From Reyranella sp. CPCC 100927 (GTDB lineage: Bacteria; Pseudomonadota; Alphaproteobacteria; Reyranellales; Reyranellaceae): DNA of 64,000 bases. How positions within the stretch are numbered: the first letter of the stretch is position 1; every line of letters begins with the position of its first letter. The DNA lies in contig NZ_VOHA01000004.1 in the NCBI RefSeq assembly GCF_007859315.1, positions 62,001 to 126,000 of the forward strand, given 5' to 3'. Shown in pieces: positions 17,207 to 25,492 of this stretch. Made by a program: the position numbers and the translations under genes. Under the pieces are notes generated by a model. It did not search any database and had not been told where the DNA came from. It worked only from the letters and a program-made list of their open reading frames with translations.

Positions 17207-18121
17207 ATGTCCCCGTTCTCTTTCACGCCCAGCTTCATGGGCGTGCCGCATCGCACCGAGATCGGTGATGCCAAGGCCGCCATCCTCGGCATTCCGTTCG
17301 ACTGCGGTACCCATCCGCAGCGCGTGGGATCTCGGCTGGGGCCCGCCGCGATCCGCGAGCAGTCGCATCTGTTGCGCGCCTACGACTGGACCACCGGCAT
17401 CAACCCGATCGAGGCGCTCGGCGTCATCGATGTCGGCGATGCCCAGGTGGTCTCGAGCGACGTCGATGCCGCCTATCCGGTGATCGAACGTGCCGTCGAG
17501 GCCATCGCGTCGCGGCGCGCGGTGCCGGTGACCCTGGGCGGCGACGGCGCGATCGCGCTGCCCGAGATGCGTGCACTCCATCGCATCTATCCCGAGCTGG
17601 TGACCGTGCACATCGATGCGCATACCGATGCCTACCCGGTGCCGGGCTACAATACGGCGACGCCCTTTGCGCGGGCGGTGGAGGAGGGGCTGGTCGATCC
17701 CCGGCGCTCGTTCCAGGTCGGCATGCGCGGTTCGACCATGGTGCCGGGCGTCCACGACCACGGGCTGAAGCTGGGCTATACCGTCATCCCGATGGATCAG
17801 CTGCTGGCCACCGGCATCGCCGCGACGTTCGCCGACATCAGCGCCCGGATCGGCGATCGGCCGGTCTATCTCTGCTACGACATGGATTTCTTCGACCCCT
17901 CGGTGGCGCCCGGCGTCTGCACGCCGACCTGGGGCGGCGCCTCGGCGCGCGAGGGGCTGGCCGCGTTGGCGGCCTGCGGCGGGCTCAATCTCGTGGGCGT
18001 CAGCATCAACACGGTCAGCCCGCCCCATGACGTCGGCGGCATGTCGGCGCTGCTGGCCGCGACCGTGGCGCTGAACAGCCTGCATATGATCGCCCGCCAG
18101 CGTCAGGCCACTGCACGTTAA
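17207..18121 (+). CDS. Arginase/agmatinase-family hydrolase, atypical
   Basis: 304-aa member of the ureohydrolase superfamily, which cleaves guanidino compounds with a two-manganese site. The central DAHTD (137-141) and the DMD of CYDMDFFDPSVAPG (225, 227) are intact. The first metal-ligand motif, normally GGDH, reads GGDG (111-114), so the His ligand is missing; the late catalytic Glu position (E-V-S-P) reads T-V-S-P (269). It may be a distinct subfamily with another substrate or a mononuclear site; I recall GGDG variants in other alphaproteobacteria. Its place after a polyamine-type importer suggests catabolism of an imported guanidino compound. Confidence 0.85.
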   Translation: MSPFSFTPSFMGVPHRTEIGDAKAAILGIPFDCGTHPQRVGSRLGPAAIREQSHLLRAYDWTTGINPIEALGVIDVGDAQVVSSDVDAAYPVIERAVEAIASRRAVPVTLGGDGAIALPEMRALHRIYPELVTVHIDAHTDAYPVPGYNTATPFARAVEEGLVDPRRSFQVGMRGSTMVPGVHDHGLKLGYTVIPMDQLLATGIAATFADISARIGDRPVYLCYDMDFFDPSVAPGVCTPTWGGASAREGLAALAACGGLNLVGVSINTVSPPHDVGGMSALLAATVALNSLHMIARQRQATAR

Positions 18122-18200
18122 AAAAGATTCACAAACCAGGGAACGAAGGCGTACGATTCGGGTTCACAGGACAAGAACAGGGCCAGGGGGATCTGTGGAC

Positions 18201-18353
18201 ATGTCGACCAGGTACCAGTGCTGGATCATCGCCGCTCTCTTCGCCGTGGCAGCACTCGGTCTGATCGGCTCGGTCGCCAACGACATCTGGTCGGGCAAGG
18301 CGCCACGCGCCGCCGAAGCCGTCACACCGGTCACCGCCACGCCGAGACGCTAG
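18201..18353 (+). CDS. Small single-helix membrane protein
   Basis: 50-aa open frame starting MSTRYQCWIIAALFAVAALG with one clear transmembrane helix (about 8-28) and a Pro/Ala/Thr-rich tail ending TPRR. A purine-rich CAGGGGGATC stretch lies 6-15 nt upstream of the ATG. Codon use is GC-rich in third positions like the neighbours. I do not recognise a family. It sits between the arginase-family gene and a dispersed repeat. Confidence 0.5.
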   Translation: MSTRYQCWIIAALFAVAALGLIGSVANDIWSGKAPRAAEAVTPVTATPRR

Positions 18354-18360
18354 TACTCGC

Positions 18361-18469
18361 AATCACGCGTCCCTGATACAGCTGTCATCCCGAGCGCAGC
18401 GAGGGATCTTCTGCAGGTGACGCGCAGGTGCGCCTGCATCGAAAGATCCCTCGCTGCGCTCGGGATGAC
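18361..18469. repeat. Dispersed palindrome family A, copy 2
   Basis: The core 18382-18469 is the same near-perfect inverted repeat as copy 1, in the opposite orientation. It is preceded by the flank AATCACGCGTCCCTGATACA, which appears inverted beside copy 1. The loop (CTGCAGGTGACGCGCAGGTG and following) is homologous to that of copy 5. The element ends 15 bp before the next start codon. Confidence 0.9.
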
Positions 18470-18484
18470 AGTGGGGGGGAGGTC

Positions 18485-19243
18485 ATGGGCGAACTGCGTG
18501 ACAAGGTCTGCGTGATCACCGGCGGTGCTGGCAGCATCGGCTGCGAGACGGCGCGGCTGTTCCTGGAGGAGGGCGGCCGCGTGGTGCTGGTCGACCTGCG
18601 GGAAGCCGATCTGCAGCGCGCCGCCCACAGCCTCGGCGCCGCCGACCTGGTCTGCGTCGCCGCCGATGTCAGCCGCGCCGAGGATACCCAGCGCTATCTC
18701 GACCAGGCGGTTGCCGCGTTCGGCAAGATCGATGTGCTGTTCAGCAACGCCGGCAATGCCGGTGTCATCGCGCCGATCGCCGAGTATCCCGACGATGTCT
18801 TCGACTCGGTCTACGCCGTGCATGTGAAGGGGGCCTACCACGCCTGCAAGCACGGCCTGCCGCGCATGAACGATGGCGGCAGCATCATCATCACGTCGAG
18901 CGTCGCGGCCTTCCGCGGCGACGAGGGCGTCTATGCCTACATCACCGCCAAGCATGCGCAGATCGGCCTGATGCGCTGCGTCGCCAAGGAAGCGGCGCAC
19001 AGGCGCATCCGGGTCAACACCCTGCATCCCGGTCCGGTCGACAACGCGTTCCAGGCCGGCATCGAGAACAGCCTGGGCACGATCGTCGGACGCGATGCCA
19101 CGCAGCTGTTCAACGAACTGATTCCGCTGGGCCGCCACGCCACGCCGCGCGAGATCGCGCGCTCGGCGCTCTATCTCGCCTCGTCACAAAGCAGCTTCAC
19201 CACCGGCAGCACGCTGCGCGTCGATGGCGGCATGAGCGTTTGA
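18485..19243 (+). CDS. Short-chain dehydrogenase/reductase
   Basis: 252-aa NAD(P)-dependent SDR. The cofactor motif TGGAGSIG is at 12-19, NAG at 88-90, the catalytic Ser in the IIITSS strand (about 138-139), and Tyr152 with Lys156 (YAYITAK). It ends SGSTLRVDGGMSV-like (TGSTLRVDGGMSV), typical of the classical SDR family. The strong GGGGGAGG site before the ATG at 18485 overlaps the end of a dispersed repeat, so its promoter must lie in or beyond the repeat. Substrate is unknown. Confidence 0.93.
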   Translation: MGELRDKVCVITGGAGSIGCETARLFLEEGGRVVLVDLREADLQRAAHSLGAADLVCVAADVSRAEDTQRYLDQAVAAFGKIDVLFSNAGNAGVIAPIAEYPDDVFDSVYAVHVKGAYHACKHGLPRMNDGGSIIITSSVAAFRGDEGVYAYITAKHAQIGLMRCVAKEAAHRRIRVNTLHPGPVDNAFQAGIENSLGTIVGRDATQLFNELIPLGRHATPREIARSALYLASSQSSFTTGSTLRVDGGMSV

Positions 19244-19253
19244 TTCCCTTGGG

Positions 19254-19694
19254 CTATGAACGCCCGACCCACAGGCGCGGGCCGGGGCCGATGCGCGCGG
19301 CGCGATCGCCGGGATTGGCAAGCTGGCAATGCTCCAGCGACAGGCAGCCGCAGCCGATGCAGCTGGTCAGCCCGCTCTTCAGGCGCTGCAGTTCGGCGAT
19401 GCGCTGGTCGATGCGGCCGGCCCACTGGCCCGACAGGCGTGACCAGTCGCGGCCGGTGGGCACGCGGTCCGACGGCAGCTTGGCAAGCTCGGCGCCGATC
19501 TCCTCCAGGGTCAACCCCAGGCGCTGGGCGAACACGATGAAGGCCAGCCGCCGCAGCACGGCGCGCGGGTAGCGGCGGTGGCCGGAGCCGGCGCGCAGCG
19601 ACGTGATCAGGCCGCGTTCCTCGTAGAAGCGCAGGGCCGAGGGGGCTACGCCGCTGCGCCGCGCCGTCTCGCCGATGGTGAGCAGGTTGTCCAT
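19254..19694 (-). CDS. soxR: Redox-sensing MerR-family activator SoxR
   Basis: 146-aa MerR-family regulator. The HTH is LTIGETARRSGVAPSALRFY. The four cysteines of the [2Fe-2S] centre are in place (C112, C115, C117, C123; CIGCGCLSLEHC), which defines SoxR. The oxidised cluster activates promoters having a 19-bp spacer. Such a promoter lies immediately upstream, reading away towards a VOC gene, and a second is found at 51.9 kb. As in other bacteria lacking SoxS, it probably controls target genes directly in response to redox-cycling compounds. Confidence 0.96.
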   Translation of the reverse strand: MDNLLTIGETARRSGVAPSALRFYEERGLITSLRAGSGHRRYPRAVLRRLAFIVFAQRLGLTLEEIGAELAKLPSDRVPTGRDWSRLSGQWAGRIDQRIAELQRLKSGLTSCIGCGCLSLEHCQLANPGDRAARIGPGPRLWVGRS

Positions 19695-19721
19695 GACCGC
19701 GAATAAAACACGGCTACCCCC

Positions 19722-19752
19722 TTGATCTCAAGTTCACTTGAACTTCTATATT
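19722..19752 (+). promoter_or_regulatory. SoxR-dependent promoter
   Basis: A -35 element TTGATC (19722-19727) and a -10 element TATATT (19747-19752) are separated by exactly 19 bp. The spacer contains the SoxR dyad TCAAG-TTCA-CTTGA, close to the E. coli soxS operator (CCTCAAGTTAACTTGAGG). The overlong spacer is the hallmark of MerR-family activation. It drives the VOC gene at 19795 and may also repress the divergent soxR. Confidence 0.9.
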
Positions 19753-19794
19753 AGGCAGCGTGAGCCAGAGCCCCATGCGGGGCGGGAGGCACTC

Positions 19795-20175
19795 GTGAGT
19801 GTGCAATTGAACCACACCATCGTCTGGTGCCGCGATAAGCAGGCGTCGGCCACGTTCCTGGCCGACATGCTGGGCCAGCCGGCGCCGTCGCCGTTCGGGC
19901 CGTTCCTGGTGGTCGAGACGGCCAACGGCGTATCGCTCGATTTCCACGAGACCGACGGCGCGATCCGCTCGCAGCATTATGCGTTCCTGATCAGCGAGGA
20001 GGAGTTCGACCAGGTCTACGGCCGCATCCGCGACCGCGGTGTACGCCACTGGGCCGATCCCGGTCAGCGGCAGGCCGGTGCGATCAACCACCATGACGGC
20101 GGCCGCGGTGTCTATTTCGAGGATCCCGACGGCCATCTGCTCGAGGTCATCACGCGCCCGTACGGCAGCGGGTAG
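19795..20175 (+). CDS. VOC-family protein, SoxR target
   Basis: 126-aa vicinal-oxygen-chelate protein (glyoxalase/bleomycin-resistance superfamily). It starts at GTG (VSVQLNHTIVWC) with GGGAGG 5 nt upstream, downstream of the SoxR promoter. Two beta-alpha-beta-beta-beta modules are visible; the C-terminal module ends VYFEDPDGHLLEVITRPYG, as in metal-dependent members. It could bind or modify a redox-active antibiotic or electrophile. Control by SoxR supports a detoxification role; the substrate is unknown. Confidence 0.88.
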   Translation: MSVQLNHTIVWCRDKQASATFLADMLGQPAPSPFGPFLVVETANGVSLDFHETDGAIRSQHYAFLISEEEFDQVYGRIRDRGVRHWADPGQRQAGAINHHDGGRGVYFEDPDGHLLEVITRPYGSG

Positions 20176-20193
20176 TCGCGGGCGACCCGGTCT

Positions 20194-20742
20194 CTACGAC
20201 TCGATCGCGCGGGCCATCTCCAGCAGCTTCAGCGTGGTGTTCCAGTTGCGGCCGGTCGATGGCACCGACAGCGCCTTTTCCAGGAAGGCCGGTGTCACCT
20301 TCGAGCGGCCGACGCCCTGCGTGTAGTCGATGTAGAGGTGCGTGCCGTCGAGGTGCAGGCGCTCGGGCCCGCTGTAGCCGGCCAGTGCACTCGCGGCGCC
20401 GGCCGGCGGACGGGCCTCGAGGAAGTTCACCAGCACCCAGTTGGGATGGTCGGCCGCGGCATCGGCGAACGGATTGCGGGCGATGACCTTGGCCAGATCG
20501 CTGGGCGTGCGGATCATGGTGTGGTTCTTGGTGAGGCCGAAACGGTCACGCAGGATGCCGGCGATCACGTCCTTGACGGCCGCCGCCGATTTGCCGCTGC
20601 TGAACACGACGTTGCCGCTGGCGATATAGGTCGACACCTGTTTCAGCCCGGCCGCTTCGCAGGCCGCCTTGAGGTCCTTCATCGGCAGCGTGCCGGTGCC
20701 GGTGACATTGATGGCGCGCAACAGCGCGATGAAGACCGCCAT
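20194..20742 (-). CDS. DUF1697 family protein
   Basis: 182 aa, beginning MAVFIALLRAINVTGTGTLPMKD. The segments TYIASGNVVFSS and ERLHLDGTHLYIDYTQGVGRSK, and the ending RNWNTTLKLLEMA, are diagnostic of DUF1697, an uncharacterised bacterial family. I chose the ATG at 20742 over an in-frame GTG at 20748. Its 3' end converges on the VOC gene with an 18-bp gap. Confidence 0.88.
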   Translation of the reverse strand: MAVFIALLRAINVTGTGTLPMKDLKAACEAAGLKQVSTYIASGNVVFSSGKSAAAVKDVIAGILRDRFGLTKNHTMIRTPSDLAKVIARNPFADAAADHPNWVLVNFLEARPPAGAASALAGYSGPERLHLDGTHLYIDYTQGVGRSKVTPAFLEKALSVPSTGRNWNTTLKLLEMARAIES

Positions 20743-20770
20743 GACCACTCCGCTGGATAAGGCGGCGGAC

Positions 20771-20784
20771 TATACCTTGGTATA
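20771..20784. promoter_or_regulatory. Palindrome in divergent promoter region
   Basis: TATACC-TT-GGTATA is a perfect 6-bp dyad 28 bp upstream of the DUF1697 start and 179 bp before the ABC permease start. It looks like an operator or a -10 region, but I cannot assign a regulator. Confidence 0.35.
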
Positions 20785-20962
20785 TCGCCGATGACCCCAT
20801 GCGCGGTGGCGTATCGGCGGGCGCGGCCATAGATCTTGGCCACGCCGTCCGGTGGCGCCGGCCCTCGGACGATCCACGAAACACCATGCCCGATACTGGT
20901 CGGCAGACGCCGCTCGGAACGCCCGTCGTTGGCGTCGGTCGCGGCTGGGGGCGAGGTGAGCC

Positions 20963-22717
20963 ATGGCCTTTCTTTCCGGAGACCACGGAGGTGCACGCCC
21001 GGTCACGCGCTTCGTGCGTGCCGACATGGTGCCCAACCGCGCCGATCTGATCGCGTTGCTGCTGCTGGCTGCCATCGGCGTTCTGGTCGTGCATGGCGCG
21101 ATGCAGATGGGGCAACCGCTGGCGCAGCTCGATACGGCGCCGATCGTGCTCGATCCGGCGCGCCTGCCCGAGTACGCGTTGCGCACCACGTTGCGCATGT
21201 TCGCGGCGCTGGCGGCATCGCTGCTGTTCACCGTCACCGTCGCCACGTTGGCCGCCAAGAGCCGCAAGGCGGAGCTGGTGATCATCCCGGCGCTCGACAT
21301 CCTGCAGTCGGTGCCGGTGCTGGGCTTCCTGACCTTCACCGTCACGTTCTTCATGGGCCTGTTCCCCGGGCGACAACTGGGCGTCGAGTGCGCGTCGATC
21401 TTCGCCATCTTCACCAGCCAGGCCTGGAACATGGCGTTCAGCTTCTACCAGTCGCTGCGCACGGTGCCGGCCGACCTCGACGAGGTCAGCCGCCAGTTCG
21501 GCTTCTCGCCCTGGCGGCGCTTCGTGCGCCTGGAACTGCCGTTCGCAACCCCGGGCCTGGTCTGGAACACCATGATGTCGATGTCGGGCGGCTGGTTCTT
21601 CGTCGTCGCTTCGGAGGCCATCACCGTCGGCGACACCACCGTCAGCCTGCCGGGCATCGGCTCGTGGCTGGCCACCGCCATCGACGCGAAGGATTTCGCG
21701 GCCGTGGGCTGGGCGGTGGCGGCGATGGCGGTCGTGATCGCGCTGTACGACCAGCTCGTGTTCCGCCCCGTCGTGGCGTGGGCCGACAAATTCCGCGTCG
21801 AACAGACGGCGGCGCCGGTGCGCTCGCGCTCCTGGCTCTATGAACTGGTGCGCCGCACGCGGTTGATGCGGTTGCTGATGTCGGTGCTGGCCTGGCCCGG
21901 CCGGGCGTTGGCGGCGATCGACTGGCCGCCGATTGCGCGCGCGCCGCGGGTGCGCCTGGGGGCACGCGCGGCACGCCTGCTGGACGTGGCCTGGATCGGT
22001 CTGATGGGCCTCGGCTGCATCGGTGCGACCTGGCTGGTGGGCAACTTCATCGCCATCAGCCTGCGCTGGGGTGACGTGCTGGCGGCGTTCGGCCTGGGGC
22101 TCGCCACCATGGCGCGCGTGGCGCTGCTGATCGCGGTCGCGAGCCTGATCTGGGTGCCGATCGGAGTCTGGATCGGGCTGCGGCCAGCCTGGACCGAGCG
22201 CCTGCAGCCGGTTGCGCAGTTCCTCGCCGCGTTTCCCGCCAACGTGCTGTTCCCGGTCGTCGTGATCGCCATCGCGACCCTGCAGCTCGATCCCGACATC
22301 TGGCTGTCGCCGCTGATGGTGCTGGGCACGCAATGGTACATCCTGTTCAACGTCATCGCCGGCACCAGCGCGCTGCCCACCGACATGAAGGACGCGGCGC
22401 GCATCTTCGGTATCCGCGGCTGGCAGTGGTGGCGCCAGCTCGTGCTGCCCGGGATCTTCCCGTACTACGTCACCGGCGCGCTCACCGCGTCGGGTGGATC
22501 GTGGAACGCCAGCATCGTGGCCGAGGCGGTGTCGTGGGGCGACACGCATCTGCAGGCGGCGGGGCTGGGCTCGTTCATCGCCAACGCCACGCAAGCCGGC
22601 GACTTTCCGCGCGTGGCCTTGGGCATCGCCGTGATGTCGGTCTTCGTCATCGCCTTCAACCGCGCCCTGTGGCGACCGCTCTACCGCTTCGCCGAGCGCC
22701 GCCTTCGCCTCGACTGA
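20963..22717 (+). CDS. Duplicated ABC permease, NitT/TauT type
   Basis: 584-aa fusion of two permease domains, as in the 'anion transport system, duplicated permease component' family. Each half has about six helices and its own EAA loop (SRQFGFSPWRRFVRLELPF near 180 and ARIFGIRGWQWWRQLVLPG near 480). It pairs with the ATPase gene 13 bp downstream. No substrate-binding gene lies nearby, so either it works with a remote one or belongs to systems that lack one. The ATG follows GAGGTGAGCC. Substrate unknown; an inorganic anion or sulfonate is the usual guess. Confidence 0.85.
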   Translation: MAFLSGDHGGARPVTRFVRADMVPNRADLIALLLLAAIGVLVVHGAMQMGQPLAQLDTAPIVLDPARLPEYALRTTLRMFAALAASLLFTVTVATLAAKSRKAELVIIPALDILQSVPVLGFLTFTVTFFMGLFPGRQLGVECASIFAIFTSQAWNMAFSFYQSLRTVPADLDEVSRQFGFSPWRRFVRLELPFATPGLVWNTMMSMSGGWFFVVASEAITVGDTTVSLPGIGSWLATAIDAKDFAAVGWAVAAMAVVIALYDQLVFRPVVAWADKFRVEQTAAPVRSRSWLYELVRRTRLMRLLMSVLAWPGRALAAIDWPPIARAPRVRLGARAARLLDVAWIGLMGLGCIGATWLVGNFIAISLRWGDVLAAFGLGLATMARVALLIAVASLIWVPIGVWIGLRPAWTERLQPVAQFLAAFPANVLFPVVVIAIATLQLDPDIWLSPLMVLGTQWYILFNVIAGTSALPTDMKDAARIFGIRGWQWWRQLVLPGIFPYYVTGALTASGGSWNASIVAEAVSWGDTHLQAAGLGSFIANATQAGDFPRVALGIAVMSVFVIAFNRALWRPLYRFAERRLRLD

Positions 22718-22730
22718 CAGGAGCCTCGCC

Positions 22731-24038
22731 ATGATCGCCACCCAGGACCACCGCTGTCTCGTCAAGGTCAGCCATGTACGGCACCTCTACGGCAAGCCGG
22801 GCGGCACCAGCCTTCTGGTGCTCGACGATGTCGACCTCAGCCTGAACGACAACGAGATCGTGGGCCTGCTGGGCCGCTCCGGCTCGGGCAAGTCGACGCT
22901 GCTGCGCTCCATCGCCGGCCTTATCACGCCGAGCGAAGGCACCGTGGCCTGGCTGCCGCCCGACCCGGGCGGGCCGCCGGCGCGCGTCAGCATGGTGTTC
23001 CAGAGCTTCGCGCTGTTTCCCTGGCTCACGGTGCTGCAGAACGTCGAGGTCGGGCTCGAGGCCAGGCGCGTGCGGCCAGAGGAGCGGCGCCGCCGCGCGC
23101 TGGCCGCCATCGACCTGATCGGACTGGACGGCTTCGAGAGTGCCTATCCCAAGGAGCTGTCGGGCGGCATGCGCCAGCGGGTCGGCCTGGCGCGCGCGCT
23201 GGTGGTCGACCCTGACATCCTGCTGATGGACGAACCGTTCTCTGCGCTCGACGTGCTGACGGCCGAGACCCTGCGCACCGACCTGCTGGACCTGTGGTCG
23301 GAAGGGCGCATGCCGATCAAGTCGATCCTGATGGTGACCCACAACATCGAGGAGGCGGTGCTGATGTGTGACCGCATCCTGCTGTTTTCGTCCAATCCCG
23401 GCCGCGTCGTGGCCGAGATCAAGGTCGACCTGCTGCGGCCGCGCGACCGTCAGGATCCGGCCTTCCGGGCGCTGGTCGAGGACATCTACGTGCGCATGAC
23501 CGAGAAGGCACCATCGGAGGTCCGCGAGGGCCTGTTCCCGGGTACCGGCATCGGCATGGCGCTGCCGCGTGTGTCGACCAATGCAATGGCGGGACTCATC
23601 GAGGCCGTCACTGCGGCACCGCATAACGGCCAGGCCGATCTGCCGCAGCTGGCCCAGGACCTGCATTACGAGGCCGACGACCTGTTCCCGATCGCCGAGG
23701 TGCTGCAACTGCTGCGCTTCGCCGAGCTTGTGGGCGGCGACCTGCGGCTGCTGCCGGCGGCGCGCCGCTATGCCGGGGCCGACGTGGATGCCCGCAAGCA
23801 GCTCTTTGCCCAGCACCTGCTGAACCACGTGCCGCTGGCCGCCCACATCCGTCGCGTCCTGGACGAGCGCGCCGCGCACACGGCTCCGGCGCGCCGCTTC
23901 CGCGACGAACTCGAGGACGTCATGTCGCCCGAGTACGCCGCCCAGACCCTCAAGGCCGTCACGCAGTGGGGCCGCTACGGCGAGCTCTACGCCTTCGACG
24001 AAACGGCCGACCTCTTCAGCCTCGACAACCCGGCCTGA
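22731..24038 (+). CDS. ABC ATPase with AAA-associated C-terminal domain
   Basis: 435-aa NitT/TauT-type ATPase. Walker A GRSGSGKST is near residue 50, the signature LSGGMRQRVG near 145, and Walker B DILLMDEPFSALD near 160. From about 290 a helical extension (LIEAVTAAPHNGQADLPQLA, then LHYEADDLFPIAEVLQLLRF) forms the AAA-associated C-terminal domain found in partners of duplicated permeases. That domain is thought to be regulatory. It is co-transcribed with the permease. Confidence 0.9.
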   Translation: MIATQDHRCLVKVSHVRHLYGKPGGTSLLVLDDVDLSLNDNEIVGLLGRSGSGKSTLLRSIAGLITPSEGTVAWLPPDPGGPPARVSMVFQSFALFPWLTVLQNVEVGLEARRVRPEERRRRALAAIDLIGLDGFESAYPKELSGGMRQRVGLARALVVDPDILLMDEPFSALDVLTAETLRTDLLDLWSEGRMPIKSILMVTHNIEEAVLMCDRILLFSSNPGRVVAEIKVDLLRPRDRQDPAFRALVEDIYVRMTEKAPSEVREGLFPGTGIGMALPRVSTNAMAGLIEAVTAAPHNGQADLPQLAQDLHYEADDLFPIAEVLQLLRFAELVGGDLRLLPAARRYAGADVDARKQLFAQHLLNHVPLAAHIRRVLDERAAHTAPARRFRDELEDVMSPEYAAQTLKAVTQWGRYGELYAFDETADLFSLDNPA

Positions 24039-24045
24039 TCCCATT

Positions 24046-24750
24046 ATGTGCGTCATCCGCAGCGATGTTCGTGTCGCCTTCCTGTTGTCGTTCGCCCTGC
24101 CGGTCTGGCAGTCGCCGGCCCATGCGGCAGGCGGCGCCCATGTCGTGGATGATGCCGGCGTCGAAACGCCCGGCCTGTGCCACCTCGAGACCTGGCTCAC
24201 GCGTGGCGGGCCGAGGTCGGGATTGGTCAACGCCTCGCCGGCCTGCACCTTCGAAGCGCTACCGCGGCTGGAGGTGGGCGCCACCGTGCAGCGTACCTGG
24301 GCGCGCGGCGCGCACACCAGCGATACCTTGGTGGGCCCGACGCTGAAGCTCAACCTCTGGCCCGTGGAGTCGGGCTTCGGTGTCGGGTTGGCCGGCGCCA
24401 CGGCCTGGAGCGTGCGGGCCGGTCACTGGGAGACGGCAAGCCTGATCGTGCCGGTGTCGATCTCCTTGCACGAGCGGCTGCGGGTGAACTTCAATGCCGG
24501 ATGGCTCTACAGCCGCTCCGGCGCGCAGCGCAACGAAGCGTTCCTGGGTGCTCAGGTTGAAGCCGCCATCGCCGCCGACGTGATGCTGATGGGCGAGGTC
24601 TTCGGACGTGACCGTGGCCGGCCCGGCGCCCAGATCGGTGTGCGATGGACGCCGGGTGGCGGCAGGTGGGACGTCGACCTGCTGTCGGGCTGGCGCACCG
24701 ACGGTGTGACGCCGTGGTCGATGACACTGGGACTTACCGTTCGCTTCTAG
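24046..24750 (+). CDS. Putative outer-membrane barrel protein
   Basis: 234 aa with a signal peptide ending near SPAHAAG. The mature part consists of alternating hydrophobic strands (LEVGATVQRTWA, PTLKLNLWPVE, LRVNFNAGWLYS, DVMLMGEVFGRD, QIGVRWTPGG) and ends in Phe (MTLGLTVRF), the C-terminal signature of beta-barrels inserted by Bam. I do not recognise a family. It begins 7 bp after the ABC ATPase stop, so it may be part of that operon, perhaps as an outer-membrane component. Confidence 0.6.
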   Translation: MCVIRSDVRVAFLLSFALPVWQSPAHAAGGAHVVDDAGVETPGLCHLETWLTRGGPRSGLVNASPACTFEALPRLEVGATVQRTWARGAHTSDTLVGPTLKLNLWPVESGFGVGLAGATAWSVRAGHWETASLIVPVSISLHERLRVNFNAGWLYSRSGAQRNEAFLGAQVEAAIAADVMLMGEVFGRDRGRPGAQIGVRWTPGGGRWDVDLLSGWRTDGVTPWSMTLGLTVRF

Positions 24751-24771
24751 TCTCCGGGAGCGGCGAGAATC

Positions 24772-25470
24772 ATGGCCATCGATAACCTGATCCACACCGC
24801 CCTGAGCCTGGGCATGGCGCTGCTGCTGGGCGGCCTGATCGGCTTCGAGCGCCAGTGGCGGCAGCGCCTGGCCGGGCTGCGGACCAACACGCTGGTCGCA
24901 CTCGGGGCGGCAAGCTTCGTGGTCTTCGCCGGCCTGTTTCCCGGCGAGGCCAGCCCGACCCGGGTTGCGGCCCAGATCGTGTCGGGCATCGGTTTCCTCG
25001 GCGCCGGCATCATCTTCAAGGAAGGGCTGAACGTGCGTGGCCTCAACACCGCCGCCACCTTGTGGTGCTCGGCCGCTGTCGGCACGCTGTGCGGCGCCGG
25101 TTTCTATCCGCACGCCGCGGTGGCGACGGCTTTCATCGTCGGCGTCAACCTGCTGCTGCGCCCCCTGGTGCAGTTGATCGAACGCCAGCCGCTGCGCACG
25201 ACCGAGCTGAAGACCCGCTATGTCATCAGCGTCGTCTGCCATGGCGAGGCCGAGGCCCACGTGCGCGCCTTGCTGCTGCGGGAACTGGGAACGACGTTGC
25301 ACATCCAGGAACTGGAAAGCACCAATATCGAGGACAGCAACCGGGTGACGGTGAATGCGGCGATGAGCGCCGATGAAAACCAGGATCGTCTCTTGGAACA
25401 GATCGTCGGCCGCCTTAGTTTGGAGCCGCTTGTCACCTCGGCGCGCTGGCGGTTGGTGGCGGCGGAATAG
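24772..25470 (+). CDS. MgtC/SapB-family membrane protein
   Basis: 232 aa. The N-terminal membrane domain has the family hallmarks LGGLIGFERQWRQRLAGLRT and GIGFLGAGIIFKEGLNVRGL. A cytoplasmic C-terminal domain (about 150-232) of ACT-like character follows. MgtC proteins influence growth at low magnesium and survival in hosts, and in some species act on ATP synthase; the mechanism here is unknown. It lies 21 bp after the barrel gene and 22 bp before the sensor kinase. Confidence 0.9.
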   Translation: MAIDNLIHTALSLGMALLLGGLIGFERQWRQRLAGLRTNTLVALGAASFVVFAGLFPGEASPTRVAAQIVSGIGFLGAGIIFKEGLNVRGLNTAATLWCSAAVGTLCGAGFYPHAAVATAFIVGVNLLLRPLVQLIERQPLRTTELKTRYVISVVCHGEAEAHVRALLLRELGTTLHIQELESTNIEDSNRVTVNAAMSADENQDRLLEQIVGRLSLEPLVTSARWRLVAAE

Positions 25471-25492
25471 GGGGCCGAAAGGCGGGACATCG

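Noticed and set aside
20546-22765. 739-aa minus-strand frame
   Set aside because: Antisense to the duplicated ABC permease; repetitive Arg/His/Asp composition.
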